Shown here piece by piece: positions 47,976-56,787 of a stretch of DNA of 64,000 bases. The position numbers and the translations under genes were made by a program. The stretch's first letter is position 1. The number at the start of each line of letters is the position of its first letter. Below the pieces are notes generated by a model. The model searched no databases and was not told the origin of the DNA. It worked only from the letters and a program-made list of their open reading frames with translations. Source of the DNA: Poecilobothrus nobilitatus (taxonomy: Eukaryota > Arthropoda > Insecta > Diptera > Dolichopodidae); contig OX352772.1 of assembly GCA_947095535.1 (NCBI GenBank), forward strand, positions 189,975,198-190,039,197, read 5' to 3'.

Positions 47976-49037
47976 ATGTCAGTTCGCTCAAAACAAATTT
48001 TAAATAATCATATTTCATTATTTAAAAAATTTCAAAAAAGTGAAAACATTAAACAAATAAAAGCATATATAGTTGAAGTGTTAAAAGATTTAGTCACACT
48101 AGAAAATCTTTTAATTGAAAATTCAAAAGCTTCAAATGGTGTTAAATTATCTATTTCCACCTGTATAGCTGATTTGATATCATTTAAGGAGCAATTAAAA
48201 ATAAAGGTGTTAAGAAAAGAGCAAAATTCAGACATTAGTGAAGAAACTTTAAAACGGAAAAATTTAAAATCAGCGTTTAAAAATCGTATTCAATCTGGTG
48301 TTATTACCAATATTGATGATACAGAACCAAAAATATTTTTAGAAAAATGTAAAGCTATTGTAAAACAAAAAATTAATGAGTTTTTAATACAACAATCAAG
48401 TTTAAAAATAAATATGGTTTTTTGCTGTGAATTTGTTTTACTAAAACCTAATCAAATTGAAGCTGATTATGATTTAAAATATCTTGGAACTGAAAATGTG
48501 TTGGTTATGTTGTCAGATTCTACAGCTGATTGGTACAATACTTTGGAAGAACAAATTCTTTCTAAATTTGACGAATTTCAGGAAAAGGGTAGTGGATGGG
48601 CTTTGTCTTCAATAATAAATTTAACCATAAATATAAATAAATATTCAACATTTTTATCAGCATCATCATATATAGATTTACCACAGTCAATTAAGAAAAA
48701 AAAAGCATGCATTAATATAAAAAATGTTGATAATGCATGCTTTGCTTGGTCGATAATAGCATATTTATATCCAAATATAAATCATTCAGATCGTACAAGA
48801 AGCTATCCACATTATTTGCAATTTTTAAAATTCGATGGTATTGATTTTCCTGTTTCAATTCAGAATATATCAAAATTTGAGAAGCAAAATGTAATTTCAG
48901 TTAATGTATTTGGATTGGAATTGTTACAAAAAAATAAATTTAAAGTTATTGTTCTTCGTTTGACAAAATCAAAAAAGGAAAAGCATGTGAATCTATTAAT
49001 GATTCAAAATGAATATTGCAAAGAAAAAATTTTATAA
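47976..49037 (+). CDS. polB: Polinton DNA polymerase B, N-terminal part
   Basis: 353 aa from ATG 47,976 (good CACCATG context). It corresponds to the N-terminal third of Polinton polB: Lys-rich helical start, FKNRIQSGVITN (residues ~100-112), GSGWALSSIINLTININKYS, KACINIKNVDNACFAWS (about 242-258; the DNACFAWS block is family-typical), and KHVNLLMIQNEY at the end, just before the stop. The decayed copy at 7.1-10.8 kb reads through this point in one frame, so the stop here is an anomaly. The catalytic part overlaps in the +1 frame (49,009), and the shift lies in an A-run near 49,021-49,029. Either a natural split, a frameshift mutation or a sequencing error. Confidence 0.88.
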   Translation: MSVRSKQILNNHISLFKKFQKSENIKQIKAYIVEVLKDLVTLENLLIENSKASNGVKLSISTCIADLISFKEQLKIKVLRKEQNSDISEETLKRKNLKSAFKNRIQSGVITNIDDTEPKIFLEKCKAIVKQKINEFLIQQSSLKINMVFCCEFVLLKPNQIEADYDLKYLGTENVLVMLSDSTADWYNTLEEQILSKFDEFQEKGSGWALSSIINLTININKYSTFLSASSYIDLPQSIKKKKACINIKNVDNACFAWSIIAYLYPNINHSDRTRSYPHYLQFLKFDGIDFPVSIQNISKFEKQNVISVNVFGLELLQKNKFKVIVLRLTKSKKEKHVNLLMIQNEYCKEKIL

Positions 49038-51696
49038 TGCATTAAGTGATAATTATGATGATGAAATCAAGTATCACTATGTTTTAATAAAAAATATGTC
49101 AAGACTCTTGTCACAAGAAGTTAGTAAACATGGTCATCAGAAAATTTTCTGTGACCGATGCTTACAATATTTCACTACAAATGATAAATTGATGAATCAT
49201 ACGAAAATTTGTGAAAATATGAATGAATGTGCAATTCGACTACCTTCAAAAGATAATAACATAATGAAATTTAAAAATTTTAAAAATAAAATAGTGAACC
49301 CTTGTGTGGTGTATGCAGATATGGAGTGCTTATTAAAAAAATTAGATGAAGGGAATAAATACCAAGAGCATATTCCATGTTCCATTGGATATTATGTAAA
49401 ATCATCTTACATTGAACAGACTGAATATGGGTCTTATAGAGGCGAAAATTGCATCGAATGGTTTTTAGATGAATTGAAATTATTATCAGTTTTAGTTGAA
49501 ACCGATCTAAAAAGTTCACGGAATATGAAACCATTAACATCAGAGCAAATTAAAAATTTTAATGAAGCTGAAAAATGTTTTATATGTGAGGAAAATTTTG
49601 ACGCTAAAGACATAAAATGCAGAGATCATTGTCATCTTACAGGAGAGTACCGAGGTGCTACACATCAAAAATGTAATATAGAATATCAAAATTCATTTAC
49701 TATTCCTGTAATCTTCCATAATTTAAGCGGCTACGATTCACACTTTATTATACTGAAGTTAAATTCACTCATAGAAGGTAAAATTGATTTGCTTCCTATA
49801 AATAAGGAAAAATATATATCTTTCACCAAACATATTCAAAATAGTTCAATTAAGTTTAGATTTGTAGATTCATATAAGTTTTTAGGTGTAAGCTTAGATG
49901 TATTAACAAAAACTTTAAAGGAATTTCCTATTTTAAAATCGCAATTTAATAGTTTAAATAATTTTCAAATAGAATTATTAACAAGAAAAGGAGTTTATCC
50001 ATATGACTATTTCGAAGACAATAATAAATTTTTTGAAACAAAGTTACCGGATAAGAATCAGTTCTATAATAAATTAAATAAATCGGAAATATCTAATGAA
50101 GATTATCAACATGCAAAAAGGGTATGGGATGTATTTCATATAAAAAATTTAGGAGAATATTCAGACTTATATTTGAAAACAGATGTGTTATTACTTACAG
50201 AAATTTTTGAAAAATTTAGACAAAGTTGCAAAATTACTTATGATTTAGATCCTGCACATTATTTCACATTACCAGGTTATACTTGGGATGTAATGCTAAA
50301 ATATACAAAAGTAAATTTTGAATTACTAACTGATATTGACATGATTTTATTTGTTGAAAGTGGAATAAGGGGTGGTTTAACGCAAATTTCAAAGAGATAT
50401 AGTAAAGCTAATAATATATATATGACTGATTACGATGAAAATATTCCACATAAGAGTATATCATATTTAGATATTAATAATCAGTATGGATGGGCTATGA
50501 GTCAATATTTACCATTAAACAATTTCAAGTGGGTGGATGATATTACAAAATTTGATTGTGATTTCATTAAAAATGTTGCTAATGACTCTTCAACTGGTTA
50601 TATATTAGAAGTTGATTTGGAATATCCAACTGAGTTTCATGACAAACATAAAGATTTACCTTTCTGCCCTGAACATTCATTAACATTATCGAACCAAAAG
50701 AAACTTGTTGCAACATTGTACAATAAAACAAACTATGTTTGTCATTATAGAACTTTGAAACAAGCTATAGAACATGGTTTAAAAATAATAAAAATTCATA
50801 AAGTTTTAGAATTCGGACAATCTGATTTTCTGAAACCCTATATTGAATTAAATACAAAGCTTCGTAGTTTAGCAACTAGTAATTTTGAAAAAGATATTTT
50901 TATATTAATGAATAATGGAACATTTGGTAAAACCATAGAAAACCTACGGAAACATTTAAATATAAAACTTAAAACTTATTGGGAAGGTCGTTATGGTGCT
51001 AATTCACTAATTGCATCACCTTATTTTAAGTCTTCAACAGTTTTTAACGAAAATTTGGTTGCAATTGAATTAAAAAAAGGTGAAATATTTTTTAATAAAC
51101 CCATATATGTGGGGATGGCCATATTAGATATTTCAAAAACTTTAATTTATGAATTTTTTTATGATTATATGAAGCAAAATTTAAAAGAAAATTGTAAGCT
51201 TCTTTATACTGATACAGATAGTTTAATTCTAGAAATATTAAATGAAAATATCTATGATATTATTAAGAGAGATTGTAATGAACGATTTGATACTAGCGAT
51301 TATCCAATAAATAATAAGTGGGGAATTCCGCTTGTTAATAAAAAGGTAATTGGATTAATGAAAGATGAAATGAATGGTAAGAACGTTACAGAATTTATAG
51401 GTATAAGATCTAAAATGTATTCAATTAGAGTAGATGGAGAAGATTGTATAAAGAAGTCTAAAGGAATTAAAAAATCTATTGTACAAAAAGAAATTGTTTT
51501 TGATGATTATGTAGCTAGCTTAAATGAAAACAAAAACAAAAATATTTGTCAAAATATGATAAGATCTAATAAACATATTGTATATAGTATTAGTCAAGAA
51601 AAAGTTGCTTTAAATTCGAATGATGATAAAAGATTCTTGATTCAAAATTCAGTTGAAACCTTACCATGGGGTCATTATAGTTTAAGTCATATGTAA
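49009..51696 (+). CDS. polB: Polinton protein-primed DNA polymerase B, catalytic part
   Basis: 895 aa, family B protein-primed polymerase that copies the element from its inverted-repeat ends. In order: C2HC-like finger CDRCLQYF...NHTKIC (48-68); exonuclease I YADMEC (D104, E106); Cys/His cluster CFIC...CRDHCH...C (190-225), an HNH-like module usual in Polinton polB; exonuclease II NLSGYDSHF (N238, D243); motif A YLDINNQYG (D488); motif B NNGTFGKT (635-642, K641); motif C YTDTDS (733-738). The C-terminus ends ETLPWGHYSL. All catalytic residues are present. The ATG at 49,009 lies inside the end of the upstream frame and may not be a true start. Confidence 0.95.
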   Translation: MNIAKKKFYNALSDNYDDEIKYHYVLIKNMSRLLSQEVSKHGHQKIFCDRCLQYFTTNDKLMNHTKICENMNECAIRLPSKDNNIMKFKNFKNKIVNPCVVYADMECLLKKLDEGNKYQEHIPCSIGYYVKSSYIEQTEYGSYRGENCIEWFLDELKLLSVLVETDLKSSRNMKPLTSEQIKNFNEAEKCFICEENFDAKDIKCRDHCHLTGEYRGATHQKCNIEYQNSFTIPVIFHNLSGYDSHFIILKLNSLIEGKIDLLPINKEKYISFTKHIQNSSIKFRFVDSYKFLGVSLDVLTKTLKEFPILKSQFNSLNNFQIELLTRKGVYPYDYFEDNNKFFETKLPDKNQFYNKLNKSEISNEDYQHAKRVWDVFHIKNLGEYSDLYLKTDVLLLTEIFEKFRQSCKITYDLDPAHYFTLPGYTWDVMLKYTKVNFELLTDIDMILFVESGIRGGLTQISKRYSKANNIYMTDYDENIPHKSISYLDINNQYGWAMSQYLPLNNFKWVDDITKFDCDFIKNVANDSSTGYILEVDLEYPTEFHDKHKDLPFCPEHSLTLSNQKKLVATLYNKTNYVCHYRTLKQAIEHGLKIIKIHKVLEFGQSDFLKPYIELNTKLRSLATSNFEKDIFILMNNGTFGKTIENLRKHLNIKLKTYWEGRYGANSLIASPYFKSSTVFNENLVAIELKKGEIFFNKPIYVGMAILDISKTLIYEFFYDYMKQNLKENCKLLYTDTDSLILEILNENIYDIIKRDCNERFDTSDYPINNKWGIPLVNKKVIGLMKDEMNGKNVTEFIGIRSKMYSIRVDGEDCIKKSKGIKKSIVQKEIVFDDYVASLNENKNKNICQNMIRSNKHIVYSISQEKVALNSNDDKRFLIQNSVETLPWGHYSLSHM

Positions 51697-51887
51697 TTAT
51701 GTAATATTTAATTAATTATAAATAATAAATACTAAATAGTACATTATAATTCTTTTTATTTTTTAATCAATTTCTAGGTTACAATTATTAATTATTTCTC
51801 GATGATGATGATTTTTCCTTTTTTGATACTGTTCATACAAATATAGCATTGATTAACTCCTTTAATTGGATTCCATCACACCAATTT

Positions 51888-52052
51888 TTAAGTACATTTA
51901 TTTTTTTTGTACTGCTCATTGAAATTTTTTTTATGATCTTGGTTTTTGATTTCTTCTCTCCATTTCTTTGTTGATTCCGATGAAGTGTTCATTAAGTTTT
52001 GATAATCTTTTGTAGATTGATTTTTATTCAAGATCTTTTTTATTTTATCCAT
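51888..52052 (-). CDS. Small basic ORF (54 aa)
   Basis: MDKIKKILNKNQSTKD... is Lys/Asn-rich, charged and without a membrane segment. It lies downstream of the 155-aa gene on the same strand, about 90 bp away. Two more tiny minus-strand frames (28 aa each, from about 51,918 and 51,848) overlap or follow it, so the region may hold one frameshifted small gene. I do not recognise it. Confidence 0.3.
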   Translation of the reverse strand: MDKIKKILNKNQSTKDYQNLMNTSSESTKKWREEIKNQDHKKNFNEQYKKNKCT

Positions 52053-52143
52053 ATTAATTTATTAAATGTATTGATTAAAGCTATCGATTGTGAATAGTAA
52101 AATGAATATGTTGCTGATTATTTCTTAAATACTTTTCAATTAG

Positions 52144-52611
52144 CTAAATCAGCAATTTTAATAAATAAACATTTTCAAAGGCACAAACACCAACATGATT
52201 AAAAGAACATCTTTTACGGCAACTAATTTGTCGATTCTTCAATATTTTTAAACATGTAGAATCACGATTATCCAAATCAAAAACATTATTATTTTTCAAT
52301 ATGTTAATAATCCAAGATTTTTTTTCTTTTCCTTTAACATAAACTTTTGTTTGACTCGATATAAAATATTTTAAAAAAATGATGACATCACAAAAATGTG
52401 TTTTTCCGTCAGACCATTGTAAGCCGTGATGATTTCTAGTAAGCCATTTATTTGTATATTTTGCTTTTGCATCTAAATAATGGTAACCATAAGGTGGTTT
52501 TATTATAAAATGTTGAATTTCATCATTTGATGAAAGAATAACAATTTCTTTTAAAATAAATTTATTACTATTATCTCGAAAACCTTGTATATCAATTATT
52601 ACATATTCCAT
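52144..52611 (-). CDS. Polinton-associated 155-aa protein, possible nuclease-like fold
   Basis: Starts MEYVIIDIQGF, has a YVKGKEKKSW block (residues 91-100) and a C-terminal Cys/His group (C120, C131, C135, H139, C143). The opening hydrophobic strand ending in D-x-Q, plus the KG.EK block, resembles degenerate RNase H-fold (DEDD-type) exonuclease proteins encoded by insect Polintons, but the acidic set is incomplete, so activity is doubtful. It follows the MCP genes on the minus strand (about 180 bp) and is probably in the same transcription block. Function unknown; the fold suggestion is an inference from pattern memory. Confidence 0.6.
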   Translation of the reverse strand: MEYVIIDIQGFRDNSNKFILKEIVILSSNDEIQHFIIKPPYGYHYLDAKAKYTNKWLTRNHHGLQWSDGKTHFCDVIIFLKYFISSQTKVYVKGKEKKSWIINILKNNNVFDLDNRDSTCLKILKNRQISCRKRCSFNHVGVCAFENVYLLKLLI

Positions 52612-52613
52612 TT

Positions 52614-52700
52614 TTATGTTTCGGGAGAATTTAAATGATTAAATTGAATATATTTATAAGGTTTGTAAATTAAAAAACTTAAACAATGCAATGCAATCAT
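52614..52700 (-). CDS. Possible tiny membrane protein (28 aa)
   Basis: MIALHCLSFLIYKP... continues, in the same open frame upstream (to about 52,800), with a hydrophobic IPPFIGGIFF stretch, so the frame encodes one likely transmembrane helix followed by a short polar tail. There is no ATG before residue 1 of this call, so the N-terminus is uncertain. It fills the gap between the MCP C-terminal part and the 155-aa gene. Confidence 0.25.
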   Translation of the reverse strand: MIALHCLSFLIYKPYKYIQFNHLNSPET

Positions 52701-52788
52701 AAAAAATATTCCACCAATAAATGGAGGAATTTTAAAAACACAGTAAGACTCTAAGTTTTTAATGTTTCCTGTATTTTTATTTAGAAAT

Positions 52789-53397
52789 TTACATAATTTT
52801 ATTAACTTCTCCTGTTAGTGGTTTGAATTCGACTAAACGATCATGCAAAATAAGACAGTAAGCTGTCGTATTGATTGGAATTTTTTTCAAGGTGTTTAGT
52901 TCGATTTTAATATAAACTGGACCCATTTTAAGATCCTCATTTTGATAACGTGTGTCAATTATAAAAATTGGAGATGAATTTTTAAAATTCTCCCATGAAG
53001 CTAAAGGTTCTGATACTAGATGATTGTAGTAAGCACTTCGAAAATTCGAGTATGTTTCGTATGCTAAAGCATAACGATTTTTTCCAAAGTCTAAATTCAT
53101 ATCTTCATTTGGATATACTTCAGAATTTAAATATACTTTTAAATTAGAAACATCACAATGATTAAATTTTGAGGGATCTTTTGAAAGATTATTTTCAATA
53201 TTTTGTTGATCAGTTTGTAGAGCGAAAATAATAAAGCGGGGTTTTTCTAGTTGTGAAGTTGTTTTAACATTCCAAATTAGGTGATTAGCTGTTGATAATG
53301 AAGGATTCTCATTTAAGTCCCAACTCCTAAAAGCTATTTTAATAACAGATCCAGTATCAATACTTTTATATAATTTCAATTTTGGATTATCCATCAA
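52789..53397 (-). pseudogene. MCP: Polinton major capsid protein, C-terminal part
   Basis: 202 aa giving the second jelly roll of the double-jelly-roll capsid protein: IAFRSWDLNENP, QLEKPRFIIFALQT, FNHCDVSNLKVYLNSEVYP, NLDFGKNRYALAYE, SEPLASWENF, FIIDTRYQNEDLKMGPVYIKIE. These blocks match arthropod Polinton MCPs. In the family this is fused to the segment encoded just upstream (53,399-53,995). A single-base frameshift around 53,410-53,425 separates them. The protein would form the trimeric hexon-like capsomer of an icosahedral particle. The ATG shown is internal to the ancestral gene. Confidence 0.92.
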
Positions 53398-53398
53398 A

Positions 53399-53995
53399 TT
53401 AATATGTTGAACTCTCCAAACATATTTTTGTTAGAGTAATATTCGGCTTCTCACTAACATTTGAACATATCAAAGAATTGTTGTTGCTTCCAGAGCGTGT
53501 TAATATCAATTCATGTTTTGCATTAGGGATAATGTTTTTATAATCTTCAGCAAATCCTAATAATCTCTTTAAAGGAACGTAAAAACTGAAATAAAGTCCA
53601 TCCAATTCTATTGATGTTTTGGGAGACCAACTCCCATTGTATAAAGCAGTACTTTCGTTTTCATTAAGTGAAATATAATTTTTTAATGTCGAAGTTATAC
53701 CAACCTTATTATTATGATCAATTTCCTTACCATTAAGTTCGTAACTAATTTTTTCAAATAGAAATGGTATGGCATTATTAACTAGTTTAGTATGTTTAAC
53801 AGCAGTTCCATCATGATTTGTTACAAATCCTTCTATATATATTAGACTTGTTGAAGGTAATATATTTAAATTCTGATTTTGTATTTGTATTCGAGTAATA
53901 CTATTGAAGTTGAAATTGTTTAAGAATGGATAATATGAATGCCAGTGATTACTAGTAAAAGTTTCATCAAAAACAGGTTCATTAAAAAGATTCAT
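53399..53995 (-). pseudogene. MCP: Polinton major capsid protein, N-terminal part
   Basis: 198 aa: MNLFNEPVFDETFTSNHWHS, IQIQNQNLNILPSTSLIYIE, LVNNAIPFLFEKISYELNGK, IDHNNKVGITSTLKNYISL, then the typical PLKRLLGFAEDYKNIIPNAKHELIL block. This is the first jelly roll. Its true start codon is kept (ATG 53,995), overlapping the stop of the 59-aa gene as ATGA. The frame is lost near 53,415, about eight codons before its present stop; everything downstream is the C-terminal part. One-base indels in short T-runs are also a common long-read error, so this may be intact in the animal. Confidence 0.92.
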
Positions 53996-54171
53996 TTTAA
54001 TTGATATCCAAGTAATTTTAAATATTGTTGATTTTCAACAGTTAAACTTTTTTTAGATTTGTATTGTTGACTTCCTTCTTCTCTTGATGACTTTATTATA
54101 TTGAAATGTTGTGTTCTATTCTCAGGATATATATAGGAATCTTGATTTTGATTTTGATTAAACACAATCAT
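53992..54171 (-). CDS. Small Polinton virion-block gene (59 aa)
   Basis: MIVFNQNQNQDSYIYPENRT... is polar, Gln/Asn/Lys-rich, with no membrane segment, ending LKLLGYQLK. It overlaps the stop of the minor capsid gene at its start (14 bp) and the MCP start codon at its end (ATGA), so all three read as a tightly packed cistron series, a layout typical of virus-like elements. I do not recognise the product; a small capsid or assembly protein is an inference from location. Confidence 0.6.
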   Translation of the reverse strand: MIVFNQNQNQDSYIYPENRTQHFNIIKSSREEGSQQYKSKKSLTVENQQYLKLLGYQLK

Positions 54172-54679
54172 TTTGAGGCTTTAAATGCAATCTAATTGTT
54201 ATTGTTTCTCCACGAAAATTAATTAAATTACCGTTCTGATCAAGTAATTTTACAGTAATAGAACTTATCTGATTAACAGTTACTGGTAAATAAATTACAT
54301 TCTTAGGAACTTCAATTATTTTATATCCAGGACTGACGTTCATAGAGAATTCATGTAAAATGTGAGCTTCGTTTGCATTAATATAGGTTCCGGAAATAAC
54401 ATTGCATTCTACTCTTATTATATTTATTTTGTTAATATCAACAGAAAGATCTGAAGTATGCCATTTGTTTGGTAATAGTTTTTTTCTACTAAAACCTAAT
54501 AATCCTCCAATAGTATCTTCTCTTTCAAAATCAATTTCTTTATCGGCAAAAATTTCACACTTTAATGTGTTATTATTTGGTCTTATAATTAATTTTTCCT
54601 TATCTGTTTCAGTTATATCCAACGCTTTTCTAAGAAATATTTCAATATTTTCAATTTCGTATGAGCCTGTTTTGTTAGT
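54158..54679 (-). pseudogene. mCP: Polinton minor capsid (penton-like) protein, main part
   Basis: Continuous frame from about 54,679 (STNKTGSYEIENIEIFLRKA) through the 154-aa body: NTLKCEIFADKEIDF, IGGLLGFSRKKL, INIIRVECNVISGTYI, HEFSMNVSPGYKIIEVPKNV, and FRGETITIRLHLK at the end. This is the single-jelly-roll penton-like capsid protein of Polintons. The first ~60 codons lie at 55,189-55,010, cut off by an inverted copy of themselves. An internal ATG (54,622) gives the longest present frame but is not the family start. Confidence 0.9.
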
Positions 54680-55009
54680 AGAAATTTAAAGAAAATGCTG
54701 AATTAGAAGATATATTAAAAGATATTACTTAGAAGATACTTTTATTATGCTTATGATGAATTACCTTTGAAAATCTATAAAAAGAAAAATATACTTCCAT
54801 AATATATCATTATTATTTCAATTAAAGACATGTCAATAACATTAACTTTAAACGGTAATTCTTCCATATTAACAACCAATTATTTTCCTCCTATAGACCT
54901 AAGGGGAAAGGAATATACCTGCGGTTTAGTGGATTTCCAAACATATAATTCAATACCTAACATAGACGAAAAAAATAATAGATTTATTATTGATGAGAAA
55001 CCTATTACA

Positions 55010-55189
55010 ATTCATAGGTTTCTCATCAATAATAAATCTATTATTTTTTTCGTCTATGTTAGGTATTGAATTATATGTTTGGAAATCCACTAAACCGCAG
55101 GTATATTCCTTTCCCCTTAGGTCTATAGGAGGAAAATAATTGGTTGTTAATATGGAAGAATTACCGTTTAAAGTTAATGTTATTGACAT
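55010..55189 (-). pseudogene. mCP: Minor capsid protein, N-terminal part (cut off)
   Basis: ATG 55,189, about 60 codons of the family start: ITLTLNGNSSILTTNYFPPI, EYTCGLVDFQTYNSIPNI, then NNRFIIDE. Reading then runs into the palindrome centre and the reversed arm (to a stop at 54,950). It has its own TATA-like box 46 bp upstream. In an undamaged Polinton it would continue into 54,679-54,158. Confidence 0.88.
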
Positions 55190-55234
55190 GTCTTTAATTG
55201 AAATAATAATGATATATTATGGAAGTATATTTTT

Positions 55235-55243
55235 CTTTTTATA
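55235..55243 (-). promoter_or_regulatory. TATA-like box upstream of minor capsid gene
   Basis: TATAAAAAG on the minus strand, 46 bp before ATG 55,189, followed by an AT-rich leader. The palindrome carries a mirror copy (54,776-54,784, plus strand) that faces the duplicated N-terminus, so the broken gene now has two opposed promoters. Confidence 0.5.
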
Positions 55244-55400
55244 GATTTTCAAAGGTAATTCATCATAAGCATAATAAAAGTATCTTCTAAGTAATATCTT
55301 TTAATATATCTTCTAATTCAGCATTTTCTTTAAATTTCTTTTATTAAAACTTAATTTTAATTATTCTTTATGAGTTTGTTTTTTTTTGTTTCTCGTTTAT

Positions 55401-55865
55401 TCAAATAGAAAAGAAATAACCTTGAACTTGAACAAAATTATTAATGTGGGTCAGTTTTAATAAAGCTACACTATAATAAAAACATTTTTTTTTTTTTTTT
55501 TTTTTTTTGGTATATTTTTTCTTAGCAATATGAAATAAAAATTCTAAACATAAATGTCCACAATTATATGAATTAAAATTTTGATATTTATTATAATTAT
55601 ATACAAGCTTATCACCTAAATATTTAATTACTTCTAATGGGGGTTGTAAATTTCCAAAACTATCAAAATATTGATTAATTTCTGGATTTTTATAATAAGC
55701 CAGTGTGTTCCTTTTCCAGCTGAATTGTCCAAATTTATTATACCACATTCAAATTTCCAAGGCTTAGTTTTTGGCAAATTATCTCGCATAAAAACTCCAC
55801 GAAAATATTTTAAATATTTTACACCTAATTCTTCTAAATCATAATTTGTAAGCGGTCTTTTGGGT
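55401..55865 (-). pseudogene. PRO: Polinton adenain-like cysteine protease, frameshifted
   Basis: N-terminal frame (about 55,865-55,700): LTNYDLEELGV, YFRGVFMRDNLPK, FECGIINLDNSAGKGTHW, with the catalytic His in THW. C-terminal frame (55,748-55,401): YYKNPEINQYFDSFGNLQPP with the Asp, and YNCGHLCLEFL with the nucleophile Cys. The triad is present, but the two frames meet at about 55,700-55,712, so the gene is broken there. A T-run of about 22 at 55,487-55,508 makes the C-terminus a poly-Lys stretch, unlike the family. The start overlaps or abuts the PLA2-like gene's end. In the family the protease processes capsid proteins during particle maturation. Confidence 0.88.
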
Positions 55866-55872
55866 AGCTCAT

Positions 55873-56685
55873 TTAATGGTTTTTTGGATTCAAAAAAAGT
55901 CCCAATCCTTTTTTGTATGGTTTTAAATGTAATCCTCCCCCGCCTTTTAATGCTATTGCTTCCATCGTTTTATTATGACGTTCACTTTCTTGTAACTGCT
56001 TGCGAGCATTTTTAGAATCGTTTACAGCCTTAGCTATTTCTGCAGCACCACCTGAAAGTGCTCCAATAGCTGATAAACCAGCAAATATAGGGATTAAAGG
56101 TAAAACACCTCCAATTTTAGGTACTGGAATAATTCGGGGTATATCAATTGTATGTTTTTGTCCTTTTGAAATTTTTCGAGCTGCATGTAAAGCCATTTTT
56201 ATTGTACTTTTACCACTCATTGGCTTCTTAATAGTTTTAACTACAGCTCTAGTTTCTTTTATAAGATTTCTTAAAGGTGTTTTCCTCTGTTTTTTCATAG
56301 TTTTCTTTAACAACCCCATACCAAGTTTAACTTTAGCTTTCATTGCGTTTGTAACTAAAAGAGCATTCGCTTTTTCTTCTAAATTTGAATTTTTAGCTTT
56401 AACTCTTTGCCAAGCTTTCTCTGATAGTATTTTATCAGCTATATGACGTTGATTTTGATTAGTATTTTGAGAATATGCTATGTCATGCTCTCGACAAGCC
56501 TCATCTAAACCATTAATTCCTTTATCACCTCGAGCTAATCGTTTTGTTAGTTTTGTTCCAGGACCGCAATAATTATAACCAGGTAAATGTGCTTCAAATG
56601 GGAGCTTATTAATTAATGAATTGATAACTCCTCTTCCTTTAACAGTTTTTTTATTACTGTTTGAATATTTATTGTTCAAAGGCAT
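55873..56685 (-). CDS. PLA2-like capsid-associated protein
   Basis: 270 aa. The N-terminal domain has the phospholipase A2 signatures of parvovirus VP1-like and Polinton proteins: a calcium loop LPGYNYCGPGT (34-44) and the catalytic His-Asp in ACREHDIAY (63-71). The middle is very Lys/Arg-rich (100-175). A hydrophobic Gly/Ala/Ile segment (IGGVLPLIPIFAGLSAIGAL, 190-211) could be membrane-active, followed by an amphipathic helix and a Gly-rich tail ending LHLKPYKKGLGLFLNPKNH. This suggests a minor virion protein that breaches membranes during entry (by family analogy). The start at ATG 56,685 is the only good one. Complete, and divergent from the ATPase gene 102 bp away. Confidence 0.88.
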   Translation of the reverse strand: MPLNNKYSNSNKKTVKGRGVINSLINKLPFEAHLPGYNYCGPGTKLTKRLARGDKGINGLDEACREHDIAYSQNTNQNQRHIADKILSEKAWQRVKAKNSNLEEKANALLVTNAMKAKVKLGMGLLKKTMKKQRKTPLRNLIKETRAVVKTIKKPMSGKSTIKMALHAARKISKGQKHTIDIPRIIPVPKIGGVLPLIPIFAGLSAIGALSGGAAEIAKAVNDSKNARKQLQESERHNKTMEAIALKGGGGLHLKPYKKGLGLFLNPKNH

Positions 56686-56787
56686 AATATGCAGTTTAGT
56701 TGAAGAAAGTCAATCAAAGACTAAATACCTTTTTAAAAAACTCATTATCATCATTTAAAACAAGAATTTTTTCTACAAGTTAAAGAA
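56686..56787. promoter_or_regulatory. Divergent promoter region (PLA2-like / ATPase)
   Basis: 102 bp between two head-to-head ATGs, AT-rich, with a TTTTTAAAAAA stretch near the middle that could serve both directions. Inferred from layout only. Confidence 0.4.

Larger units (their letters stand above)
54680..55339. repeat. Perfect palindrome inside the minor capsid gene
   Basis: Arms 54,680-55,004 and 55,015-55,339 (325 bp each) are reverse complements around a 10-bp centre. Each arm holds the capsid gene's promoter-proximal DNA and first ~60 codons, so the same N-terminus (MSITLTLNGNSSILTTNYFP) is encoded at 54,830 on plus and 55,189 on minus. The left arm is evidently the added one, since it separates the minus-strand N-terminus from the rest of the gene. 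Confidence 0.95.

Noticed and set aside
54830..55069. Plus-strand gene identical to the minor capsid N-terminus
   Set aside because: It is the mirrored arm of the palindrome and only a partial copy, not a separate gene.
56000..56446. 148-codon plus-strand frame opposite the PLA2-like gene
   Set aside because: Antisense shadow of a well-supported gene; hydrophobic composition only reflects the opposite strand's Lys/Ala codons.
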